A stretch of 40,323 nt of DNA from assembly GCA_017626145.1 (NCBI GenBank), contig JAGAJK010000057.1, forward strand, positions 1 to 40,323, given 5' to 3'. The number at the start of each line of letters is the position of its first letter. The stretch's first letter is position 1. Shown here piece after piece: positions 16,901 to 25,124 of this stretch. The notes beneath the pieces were generated by a model. The model saw only the letters and a program-made list of their open reading frames with translations. It had not been told where the DNA came from and made no database searches. The DNA is from Clostridia bacterium. Its GTDB lineage: Bacteria; Bacillota; Clostridia; RGIG6154. The translations under genes and the position numbers were made by a program.

Positions 16901-17989
16901 ACAGGACGTAACCTTACTATGAGAGGTAACGTATTTAAGAATAATTACATCCACGATATCGGCGGTGCAAACAGAGGTACAAATGGTACACACGGTATCT
17001 TCTTCGATGACTTCTGGGAAAGTGCCGATGTAGTAGGTAACGTATTTGCCAATATAACAGGCGGCGGTGTAATGTTTGCGGGAAGCTATAATGTTGTTGA
17101 TAACAATATTTTTGCAAATACAGGTACGGTTAACGGAACATCAATGATACTTACCCGTTCATATTTGTACGGCGGCTCCTTTGATGATACTCCTTATGTT
17201 AATTCGGTTAAAGAAATGCCGATACACAGCGAGGTATGGACGACCGCTTTCCCTGAAATTGTTAATGTAATAGATGAAAAAGGCAAGCTTGATATTAACA
17301 ACCATATCGTTGTAACCAATAACGTTTTATATAATTCGGGCGAACCGAGAATTTCCGATGAAATCAAGAAAACTCTTGTTTCGGGAAACAACATTACATA
17401 TCAGAAAGACCCCGGCTTCTACGATTTGGCAAATGAAAATTATCTTTTAAAAGAAGATTCCGAGGTTTATGAAGATATTCCCGGTTTCAAGCCTATTCCG
17501 TTCACAAGAATGGGCAGATATAATGACAGAGCACTTTCCCGTGCTAAGGAAGGTTATGTCTTCTGCCTTGACAGCCCTTACATCTTTAAGGAAGGTGAAA
17601 GAGTAAAGACGGACAAAAATCAGGCATTTGTTGAAAATGAAACCATTTACGTTCCTTTAAGAACAGCATCCGATGCAGTTGGTGCAAACCTTACATACGA
17701 TGAAGCAACCGACAGCATTTCTATTGCAGGTTCAGGTAAATTACTTGAATTTGTTGACGGTGCTTACGATAAGGTATCGGTAAACGGAACAGAATACGTT
17801 CTTTCAAAGCCGCTTATTAATATAGAAGGTTCAAATTATATTTCAGTTGCAGATATTGTAAATATATTTGAAAAATATCTTGTAAGATATGAAAACCTTA
17901 CAATTATTACAGGCTATGACGGTTTATTCAATATGGACGCAGATACAAATCTTCTGCGTTGGCTTGAAGAACAGATAACTGTTTATTAA
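13928..17989 (+). CDS. Secreted SGNH (sialate O-acetylesterase-like) + GH141-like + copper amine oxidase N-domain fusion
   Basis: A secreted protein of 1353 residues. Signal peptide at 1-28 (cleavage near VSA-AN). Residues about 30-470 are a sialate O-acetylesterase-like SGNH domain, with GGQSNM at 127-132 (nucleophile S130), IMWYQGGTD at 244-252 and DPSHP at 343-347 (His346). Residues about 528-1225 start with YVALDGNDSNAGT and form a right-handed beta-helix of the GH141 type; NTDDMGAIYTGR and IFFDDF carry conserved Asp pairs. Residues about 1230-1350 resemble the copper amine oxidase N-terminal-like domain, a wall-association module. It probably removes ester groups and then cleaves the freed glycan; known GH141 members are an alpha-L-fucosidase and a xylanase. 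ATG at 13928 is chosen for AAGGAG 7 bases upstream and the signal peptide. Confidence 0.87.
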   Translation: MKHAITKILALILCVSMVLSLAGISVSAANEITLPDLISDNMLIQRDAPIKLWGFGGAEGDTVTAVIEDAKGNKVNEGEGKVAGDGFEMELDAMQAGGPYTIYFKGNDGKNFATVKNVLIGDLFLQGGQSNMQYRIYSVPNFVEEKVTPNPPDDKIRLFYNGDHISSETPAKDLKGEWIIADKNTLEYSAVGYQALEDIYKEIKIPVGGICSPYGGTSVSNFLEGDGIYNAKIAPLTNINFKGIMWYQGGTDSGYTTSDVITERYNKLIRSYREIWKDIPFIIVQLHQSPMKGLKYGSSDEYTIKDYSNAREAQLNAYLTNDNVGMVVAMDLSLQKYKEDGEDPSHPWQKKPIGQRMANVALSMIYGKDIQANSPAYVSHTIEGNAVKITVKDAYDGLKTSDGERPWGFMIAGEDGKYHEARAKLEGNTITLTSSSVPNPVSASYGIEKHIWPYASRTDEAALAEIEESPDFPVNVVNSANLPLAAFNTEALILDNNIVETPSEEQSDAEENKAPVSIDGVETSGDKTILYVALDGNDSNAGTINAPLASIAGARDKIRALKASNALGKGGAVVYVREGNYTMNEGVTFRAEDSGTKDAPIVYRNYPDEEVNFIGGAYLNWEDFKPVKDEKVLSRIVDEDAREHIVSIDLHALGYKNLPEPKLPGTYSYWAELGTLLKEKYGVEKPATNSSELIIDGVGAVLARYPNDGDLLIGEVIKKGDFKQSDDPMEFVVDDPRVKNWTKAENAIISGTFTHSWAGQATFLDSVNTSKNSIRSKYPVWYGAVKDQHFYVFNLIEEIDMPGEYYIDIKDGILYLYAPDGGAEEIVYTLHTGTMFHVSDASYIEIKGFGMKYTRGNFVSFSGKSSNNKLIGCEFTYNTTSGAVAVNGKENSVYDCYFHDCAMAIISDSGDRPTLTRSNNLIENNKFENSERTSKTYSPSLYIQGVGTKAYHNEISEAEHCVIQLGGNFHEVNFNEIYNACMNTDDMGAIYTGRNLTMRGNVFKNNYIHDIGGANRGTNGTHGIFFDDFWESADVVGNVFANITGGGVMFAGSYNVVDNNIFANTGTVNGTSMILTRSYLYGGSFDDTPYVNSVKEMPIHSEVWTTAFPEIVNVIDEKGKLDINNHIVVTNNVLYNSGEPRISDEIKKTLVSGNNITYQKDPGFYDLANENYLLKEDSEVYEDIPGFKPIPFTRMGRYNDRALSRAKEGYVFCLDSPYIFKEGERVKTDKNQAFVENETIYVPLRTASDAVGANLTYDEATDSISIAGSGKLLEFVDGAYDKVSVNGTEYVLSKPLINIEGSNYISVADIVNIFEKYLVRYENLTIITGYDGLFNMDADTNLLRWLEEQITVY

Positions 17990-18001
17990 TGCTTTCCCCC
18001 T

Positions 18002-18110
18002 CGTGCATTAAATGCACGTTACTCTAAATATGCCCTGCTTGGTTTTCCCCAAACAAGCATCTCTTTCCAAATCTTTTGAAGCTTTAAATGCTGAGCAGGG
18101 CACCCCTTTT
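18002..18110 (+). other. Structured intergenic RNA element, terminator or attenuator-like
   Basis: A short hairpin (CGTGCAT with ATGCACG, 18002-18018) is followed by a larger fold. Its closing stem is TGCCCTGCT (18031-18039) with AGCAGGGCA (18094-18102), and it encloses two inner hairpins (TTGG with CCAA; AGCAT with ATGCT). CCCCTTTT follows directly. It may end transcription of the upstream gene or act as leader of the next; I recognise no known riboswitch class. Confidence 0.4.
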
Positions 18111-18161
18111 ATGAATCTATTCCCGTTTGGGATTGATATATAAAAAGAAAGGAATAAAATT

Positions 18162-21100
18162 ATGAAAATGAAAAAGTTATTAAGCGTACTTCTTACAATT
18201 TGTATGATGGTACAAATCCTTCCGATTATATCGGCAGGCGCAACTGAAGTAACTACAGAATCAGCAAGTAATATTAATTACATTATTAACGACACATTTG
18301 ATGATGGCTTTGACGGCTGGCAAAGTGCGTCAATAACTCATGGCGGTGCAAGCTATAACGATAGGCTTACTCTGGATTCAGCTGCACCCCAAAGCGACCC
18401 TGAAGTAACTGTTATGCACTTTGCATCAACAGGTACAGCTTTTTCAAACACATCAAGACCAAATCTTTACTACAACTTTGAAAATCCTGTTGAATTCAGT
18501 GAGAATAAGACGGTTGTTGTAAAAGCAAGAGTTATGTATGAAGGTGGAACTGAAAACTATACAACTGCATACTTAAAGGTGAACAGACCTGTAAGTACAG
18601 CAAGCTATTCAGTATCAGAAATATCGTACAGACCTTATAATGTATTAACAATTACATCATCAGGAGTAGCATCTCCTAAAACAGAGGATAAGTCATTTAA
18701 TTATAATCAACTTATAACAGATACAATAAGTGGCAAGTGGTTAGATATCGAAATGGTATTTGACGGTACCCCTGAAACAAGAAGTATAACTGTTGACGGT
18801 ACAACAAAAACATATACATCACGAGAAGGCTACACACTTTCTGTTAAAACAGATGATATGAGTGAATATGCAACTATGAAAGGCACTCTTGCCAATGGAG
18901 CAGAAGCTTATACTTTGGCAGGACTTGACCCGACTGCTGATGATTTCGCAGGCTTTACATCACTTAACAGCTTAAATTTCGTATTTGATGTTAATGCATC
19001 AGACCTTTATGTTGATTATGTTCAGGTTTATGAAATCAATGTGATTTCAGCAACAGCTTCACTTGAAAATACAAAGGTGTTAAATACAGATGATATTAAC
19101 CTTGTGTTTGAAGCAGAAGGCGAAATTGCAGAAATTCCTGAAGGTGCAGTTGAATTAAAGGATAATGAAGGTGCGGTTGTTGCTGCAACAACAAGCTATG
19201 ATTCAGCAACAAAAACACTTTCAATTAATCCCGAATCAGACCTTAAGGTTGGCGGTAGCTACAAAGTAACTGTAGATGCAGCGGCATTTGAAGACCTTTA
19301 TATTAATTACACAGGCGAAGCAGAATTTGCATTCACAGCAATCGGCGAAGGCGGACTTGTATTAAGAAATACATTTGATGACGGTGACCTTGGTGACTGG
19401 GCTCTTAACCTGGGAACAAACTCGGCAGATAATATTTCATTAACTGCTGATACCACAACAGACGGTTTAGAGGTTATGAAATTAACAAAGGTAGCAAAAA
19501 ACGGATATCATCATAATCAGGTAGGTTACGCATATCTTAAGCTTCCTCAGAGACTTGAATTTGAAGAAGGAAAATCAGTTGTTATTAAAGCAAGAGTAAT
19601 GCAGTCACTTCCCGAAGGTATTACAAGCAACGATGTAGCAATCCTTGCAAATGCTCCTGCGAAAATTACAAATGTAGGTGCCAGAGGTTCAAATGCGTAT
19701 GTTCTTGCATCTGTTACAGCGAGCAGTGTTAACGTTCCTAAGTCAGAAAGCACCCGTGAAGAAACAACAAAAATTATAAAAGAAGTAGATACAAATAACC
19801 AATGGGTTGATTTTGAGATTGTTTTTGACGGCAGTGAATTAACATCAACAATAACAGGTGATGACGGATTTACAATTACACACAGAGACGGTTACAAAGT
19901 AACAGCTAAGATGGGTGAACAGAGTGCAACATCGCCCGTAGCCTCACTTTTCCATAACATAGGTATAACTTCAGAATATCCGGGTGCGGGTATAACCAGA
20001 GGTCAGGGCTATAAGAATGCATATACCGAAGCAGGTTACACTGATTTCACAGCTGAAAATTTCCACAGCTTTGAAGGACTTGACTCACTTGCATTCCTGT
20101 TAAACAGAAATGCAGATAACGTTTACGTTGACTATGTTGAAATCTATGAAAAAGAAATAATTTCTGCAACGGCAGAACTTGAAAAAGCAAAGATATTAAA
20201 TACAGAAGATGTTAAATTAACATTTACAAGTGAAGCTGATATTGATTCAATTCCTGCAGGTGCAGTTACATTAAAGGACAAAGCAGGTAACACAGTTTCA
20301 GCAGCACAGACATTTGATGCAACAACAAAAACACTTACAATTAATCCTGATACTGACCTTAGAGTTGGTGGTATCTATAAAGTAAATGTGGATGCAGCTG
20401 CATTTGATTCAATTTTTGTTACATATACAGGTGAAACAGAATTTACGGTTACTGCAATCGGTGAAAACGGACTTATAATTAACGATACCTTCGATGACGG
20501 TAGCCTCGGCGGATGGTTCGAAGGTGCTTCAACACTTAAGAATAACGGTCAGACAACATTTGGCATTGTTGACGGTGCGATGACGCTTACAACAAGTGCA
20601 AAATCAAATACCAATGGTACATCTCACGCAAATATGCGTTATGAATTTGCAGAGCCATTGGAATTCAAAGATGATTCAAAGATTGTTATTGAAACAAGAG
20701 TTAAATTCAATGATCCCGGTGCAGACAACAAGTGGTTGAGTTACGATATGGCGTCAATGCAGATTAACAGACCTGCTGACTATTCAATTTTTGGCTCAAC
20801 TTATACGGACTGGTATTACTTTAACGCATTCAGAATTAACGGTGGTAAATTGTTAGCTCCTTACTGCACAAGACTTGATTACGATTCAATCAATCTTCAG
20901 CCTGAAGGTTTAGATTCAGCTTACGATAAGTGGATTGATATAAAAATAGTATTCGACGGAACAAAGAGCACACCTGCGGGTTTACATCCTAATGATGTTT
21001 CAACTCGTGAAGGTTACACAATTATAGCTAAGATTGAAGGACAGGAAGAGTCAGTTTCAAGTTGGGCATCACTTTTCCAGAATGGCAAACAGGAAATCTA

Positions 21101-22706
21101 TGATGCGTATAACACTACTACCAAAGATGGTTTTAAATCAATCGAAAGTATTACATTCCCGGTTCTTTTCGCAATCGGCACATATGCGGTTGACTATGTA
21201 AGAGTTTATGAAATTGAATCAGCAGATGCTTACGCAACAATGCCTGCAGGTAACACAGTTAAATATGACGAAGCAATTAAGCTCAATTTCTATGGTGTAC
21301 ATCCTGCAGTAATATTCCCGACAAATGCAGTTACATTAAAAACAGCATCAGGTGCAACTGTTGAAACAGTAAACACATATGATGCCGCAACAGGTATTCT
21401 TTCAGTTAAACCTGTGGCAAACCTTACAAAGGGCGAATATTACAGCGTAAATGTAAATAAGGGTGCCCTTTCTAAAGCTGCTATGAATTATGTAGGCACA
21501 ACATACTTTACAGTAACAGCACGTGACGATTTTGAAACAGCGAAAGTAGTATTAAACGATGACTTTAACGATAACACAACTCAGGGTTGGGTTGCCGGTA
21601 ACGCATTAGATACCTATGGTGCAACAGTTACAGCAGAAGATGGTATGCTTCATGTAACAACAGTTGGTATGGGTTATTCTAAAGGTAGTGAAAGCTCAGT
21701 TACAAAATTACTTGGCGACGGTATCGAACTTACAGAAGGCAAGAAAGTTGTAATTAAAACAAAGGTTAAAAATGTAACAGAAGGTGCAACATGGGTTCTT
21801 AACCTTAACAGACCTGAAGACATTAGTAACTTACCTTCAAACGCAAACCTCTGGAGTGTTTATCAGCTCGTAAGAAATTCAACTACAGATATTACAGTTC
21901 CTGCAAACAAGAGAGAATCACTTCAGGGACCATACAATAACTTTGTATGGAGCCACAGCCTCGGTGAAAAGAGATACAACGAAGAAACCGGCAAGATTGA
22001 AAACCTCGAAACAATTGATACACTTAATAAGTGGGTTGAATACACAATCACAATTACAGACGAAGAAATTAACAACCTCCACGTTAAGGCTGACATTTTA
22101 GACGATAACGGTAATATTGTTGCAACCCATGAATCAGACGAACTTAATGATGCAACAATTAAAACTTCATTTGATGCAGGCGAAAGAGTATTCGGTAAGG
22201 TTCCCGGTTACTCAACAGTTGAAGATGCTGCTGACCCTGAAAAGAAAGCTGTTATGGATAATATGTTTAACAAGTGGTTATCTGCTGACAGACTTACATT
22301 CTCAACAGGTAAATATAATACTCCAATGGAATATTATATCGACTATATTACAGTAGAACAGCTTGATGCAAGAGAAGTTGAAACAACTGCAACAGCTTCA
22401 CTTACAGTAGGTGGTGTTGCAACACAGAACATAGCAGCAGGCGACAGCGTAATCCCGGCATACACACTTCAGGGTAACACAGGAACAGCATTTACAGTAA
22501 TTAGTGCAATGTATGTTGACGGTAAGCTTTCAGGTGCACCACACATCAACACAGTTACTGCAGAAAATTCAGACGAATTTACTTATACAGAAACAGAAGG
22601 CTTTACAGTTCCTTCCGCAGGAAAAGTAGAAATTAAAGCATTCGTTTGGAATGCGCTTGACGGACTTAAGCCAATCGGCGGTGTAGCAAAAGCAGCAAAC
22701 GATTGA
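18162..22706 (+). CDS. Secreted repeat protein: four lectin-like plus Ig-like (Big_5) units, ended by an in-frame UGA
   Basis: A secreted protein of 1514 residues; signal peptide at 1-27 (cleavage near SAGA-TE). Four beta-sandwich modules begin with NDTFDDG-type strands and end with VDYVxVYE (about 35-290, 400-660, 770-1020, 1125-1405); they resemble concanavalin/LamG-type carbohydrate-binding folds. The first three are each followed by a Big_5 (SbsA-type Ig-like) domain of about 100 residues with the repeated pattern VELKD/VTLKD and VxVDAAAF. A last Ig-like domain (about 1406-1510) ends exactly before the stop. The next 685 codons are open in the same frame and code a GH141-like domain, so this is probably the front part of a 2200-codon protein. 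Module 2 is nearly copied in the gene at 25125. Start ATG 18162, ribosome site AAAGGA. Confidence 0.85.
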   Translation: MKMKKLLSVLLTICMMVQILPIISAGATEVTTESASNINYIINDTFDDGFDGWQSASITHGGASYNDRLTLDSAAPQSDPEVTVMHFASTGTAFSNTSRPNLYYNFENPVEFSENKTVVVKARVMYEGGTENYTTAYLKVNRPVSTASYSVSEISYRPYNVLTITSSGVASPKTEDKSFNYNQLITDTISGKWLDIEMVFDGTPETRSITVDGTTKTYTSREGYTLSVKTDDMSEYATMKGTLANGAEAYTLAGLDPTADDFAGFTSLNSLNFVFDVNASDLYVDYVQVYEINVISATASLENTKVLNTDDINLVFEAEGEIAEIPEGAVELKDNEGAVVAATTSYDSATKTLSINPESDLKVGGSYKVTVDAAAFEDLYINYTGEAEFAFTAIGEGGLVLRNTFDDGDLGDWALNLGTNSADNISLTADTTTDGLEVMKLTKVAKNGYHHNQVGYAYLKLPQRLEFEEGKSVVIKARVMQSLPEGITSNDVAILANAPAKITNVGARGSNAYVLASVTASSVNVPKSESTREETTKIIKEVDTNNQWVDFEIVFDGSELTSTITGDDGFTITHRDGYKVTAKMGEQSATSPVASLFHNIGITSEYPGAGITRGQGYKNAYTEAGYTDFTAENFHSFEGLDSLAFLLNRNADNVYVDYVEIYEKEIISATAELEKAKILNTEDVKLTFTSEADIDSIPAGAVTLKDKAGNTVSAAQTFDATTKTLTINPDTDLRVGGIYKVNVDAAAFDSIFVTYTGETEFTVTAIGENGLIINDTFDDGSLGGWFEGASTLKNNGQTTFGIVDGAMTLTTSAKSNTNGTSHANMRYEFAEPLEFKDDSKIVIETRVKFNDPGADNKWLSYDMASMQINRPADYSIFGSTYTDWYYFNAFRINGGKLLAPYCTRLDYDSINLQPEGLDSAYDKWIDIKIVFDGTKSTPAGLHPNDVSTREGYTIIAKIEGQEESVSSWASLFQNGKQEIYDAYNTTTKDGFKSIESITFPVLFAIGTYAVDYVRVYEIESADAYATMPAGNTVKYDEAIKLNFYGVHPAVIFPTNAVTLKTASGATVETVNTYDAATGILSVKPVANLTKGEYYSVNVNKGALSKAAMNYVGTTYFTVTARDDFETAKVVLNDDFNDNTTQGWVAGNALDTYGATVTAEDGMLHVTTVGMGYSKGSESSVTKLLGDGIELTEGKKVVIKTKVKNVTEGATWVLNLNRPEDISNLPSNANLWSVYQLVRNSTTDITVPANKRESLQGPYNNFVWSHSLGEKRYNEETGKIENLETIDTLNKWVEYTITITDEEINNLHVKADILDDNGNIVATHESDELNDATIKTSFDAGERVFGKVPGYSTVEDAADPEKKAVMDNMFNKWLSADRLTFSTGKYNTPMEYYIDYITVEQLDAREVETTATASLTVGGVATQNIAAGDSVIPAYTLQGNTGTAFTVISAMYVDGKLSGAPHINTVTAENSDEFTYTETEGFTVPSAGKVEIKAFVWNALDGLKPIGGVAKAAND
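19371..20138 (+). repeat. Long direct repeat, copy A (lectin-like module)
   Basis: Codes the second lectin-like module of the repeat protein and is highly similar in DNA and protein to 25266-26027, with long identical runs and a two-codon length difference. It indicates recent duplication or gene conversion between the two surface genes. Confidence 0.85.
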
Positions 22707-24764
22707 CTTACTGTGTATGTTCAGGCATACGGCGGCAGTGATGTCGTAGGTACAGGGGAGAAAGACTCCCCTGTAGCTACCCTTTCAAAAGCACTTACGG
22801 TAGCAAAAGAAAAATACAATGCATCACCGGATTCTTACTCCAAAACACAGATTATTGTAGGTGACGGTATTTACGATGCAAAAGGAACAGTTTATGTTAG
22901 TGCATCTAACACCGCATTTGGTGAAGACGGCCTTACAATAAAGGCTGAAAAAGGTACAAATCCAACCTTTGTAGGCGGTACTACTTATAATATAAGCCAG
23001 GCGACAAAGGTAACAGATGAAGCGATTCTTTCAAGACTTCATTCCGATAATGCAAAGCAAAACCTTTATGAACTGGATTTAACAACAAAAATAGCTTTAA
23101 GCAAAATTCCGGCAGTAAACTATCCGGGGGCATACAATTTAAACTCAATGCTTAGTCAGGTTGGACTTGAAAATCCACCCACAAGAACCTGTGAAGCAAT
23201 TTTCGATAACAACCTTATGACTGTAGCAAGATACCCCAACAGCGGTTATGCTTACGCAGGTGAGGTTATTGACGAGGGTATTGAAGCATGCTATATGCTT
23301 GACAGTTATGACGGAACTGAAAATGATCTGGAAGTAACTACAGAAAACCTTTTAAAGGGCTTTGAAATCAAATCAGATTACGAAAACCTTTCAAAATGGG
23401 CAACAGCAGACCAGGCTTTAATTTTCGGTTACTTTATGTACGACTGGGCAACCCAGACAGTTCCTTTAAAGGAAATTAATGCAGAAAACGGTAGCTTACG
23501 TTCAAAATACCCAAGCTATTATGGTATCAAAGAAGGTAAACGGTATTACGTTTATAACCTTCTTGAAGAAATCGACCTTCCGGGTGAATATTTTATAGAC
23601 AGAAAAACAGGCAAAATGTATTTCTATATGCCATCTAATGCAACAGAAACAAGCACAATCAGCATTACAAACAATTCAGGTCCCTTAATGAGTATAAGTG
23701 CGGAAAATGTTACGGTTGACGGTCTTACCTTTACAGGTTCAAAAACAACAGGTGTTTATCTGGGCGGAAATAATAATGTAGTTCAGAATTGTGAAATGTC
23801 AAATACTGCAAGCTGCGGTGTTGACCTGCAGGGTACAAATAACACGGTTGATAACTGTTATATTCACGACACTAATGTTGGTGTTCTGCTTTCGGGCGGT
23901 AACACAAATTCACTTACACCGGGTAATAATAAGGTACAAAACTGCGAAATCACAAGATTTTCAAGAATTCAAAAAACATATTGTGCGGCAGTTGAAATAT
24001 ATGGCGTAGGAAACATTGTAACACACAACGAAATTCACGATGGCGAACATATTGCACTTCGTTATCAGGGATTAAATCATACATTAAGCTATAACGAAAT
24101 TTACGATGTATGTAAAGAGGTTGACGATGCTGGTGCAATCTACGTAGGCAGAAAGTGGACAGACAGAGGAAATAAAATTATTTCTAACTATTTCCACGAT
24201 ATTAATCCCAACATCGATACAACATCAGCAGGACAAAACCCTGTTGCAGGTATATTTTTAGATGACCACTACGCAGGTGCATACATCGAAGGAAACGTGT
24301 TTGCAAATATCTTCGGTGACGGTATCCGTGGTAATGGTGGACGTGAACATACAATTACAAACAACGTATTTATAAACTGTACTTTAAGAGGAACATATAT
24401 GAGAGACTCAAATCCTGACAATGCGTACGAAACACAGGTGAAAGGATTAAGCAAAGTTCCTTACCAAAGTGATGTATGGAAAGAGGCATTTCCCGCTCTT
24501 TACAATATCTTAAATAACAAGCCGACATACCCTGTTGACCATATTTGCACAAACAACTTAGCAGTAAATTGCGGTCAGGCAGGTTATATCTACGGCACCC
24601 TTGCAACAGAGTATGCAACAGATATTTCGAATAATATTACAACAAATGAGGATCCGGGCTTCAAGGATATGGCAAACGGTAACTACACCATTACCGCAGA
24701 AGCCTTGGCAGGCAAGATTACAAACTTTAAAACAATAGAGTTTGAAAAAATGGGAAGACAGTAA
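22704..24764 (+). CDS. GH141-like beta-helix glycosidase domain, in frame behind a UGA codon
   Basis: About 685 codons follow the UGA at 22704-22706 without a frame change. The domain starts at once (LTVYVQAYGGSDVVGTG) and matches the GH141-like part of the protein at 13928 along its length: a Pro-Gly-Ala-Tyr segment, SLRSKYPSYYG, PGEYFIDRKTGKMYFY, KEVDDAGAIYVGR, and IFLDDH with its Asp pair. The only start codon near the front is GTG at 22713, which has no ribosome site and would give a protein without a signal peptide. The simplest readings are UGA read-through, a recent nonsense mutation, or a sequencing error. As an enzyme it would be a surface fucosidase- or xylanase-like hydrolase. It ends at TAA 24762-24764. 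Confidence 0.75.
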
Positions 24765-25060
24765 TATAATGATTTCATCGAAGATGAAATCAATGAATTG
24801 CCTTCGGCATGAGTTGAAATCAAAGATTCCATGAATTGAGCCTTACGGCTCATGAATTGCACTAAAGTGCATTAAAAGGCAATTCAATTCATGGAGCGAA
24901 GCGCCCTGAGCGAAGCGAGGAAGTACTCTTGGGGTGCGCCCTGAGCGAAGCGAGGAAGTGCCCTTGGGGTACGAGAAATCATGGCGGAACGCCAATTCAT
25001 GACAACGAAGTTGTCAATTCATTTGAAATGTTTGGCATCTGAATTGTTTATCAATAAAAA
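24765..25060. repeat. Intergenic hairpin-repeat array
   Basis: No gene is seen. The stretch is made of many small inverted repeats (GATTTCATCGAAGATGAAATC, GCCTTACGGC, GCACTAAAGTGC, GGCGGAACGCC, TTGACAACG-type units) joined by AATTCATG-like words, as in the repetitive spacers of many Clostridia. It holds the 35-base tandem repeat listed separately. Confidence 0.7.
24901..24970. repeat. Two tandem 35-base units
   Basis: Units 24901-24935 and 24936-24970 both start GCGCCCTGAGCGAAGCGAGG and end CTTGGGGT, and differ at only two positions. Confidence 0.9.
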
Positions 25061-25063
25061 ACA

Positions 25064-25094
25064 GGGATGTAAAAATTTAATATTTTTACATCCC
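25064..25094. other. Hairpin before the SLH adhesin gene
   Basis: A perfect 12-bp stem (GGGATGTAAAAA with TTTTTACATCCC, 7-base loop), 30 bases before the next ATG. There is no T-run on the plus strand; it may end upstream transcription or lie in the leader. Confidence 0.5.
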
Positions 25095-25124
25095 CACACA
25101 CAAAGCAAATAAAGGAGGAATACT

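Noticed and set aside
22704-22706. UGA as selenocysteine or as a recoded sense codon genome-wide
   Set aside because: Other genes here end in UGA (for example at 7529, 32857 and 39312) and Trp is coded UGG, so the code is standard. The hairpin after the UGA is only 5 bp and does not look like a bacterial SECIS, and a selenocysteine in a surface linker makes little sense. Local read-through or mutation remains open.
24765-25060. Possible CRISPR array
   Set aside because: Units are not evenly spaced, have no unique spacers of constant length, and no cas genes are nearby. It is a palindromic intergenic repeat region.
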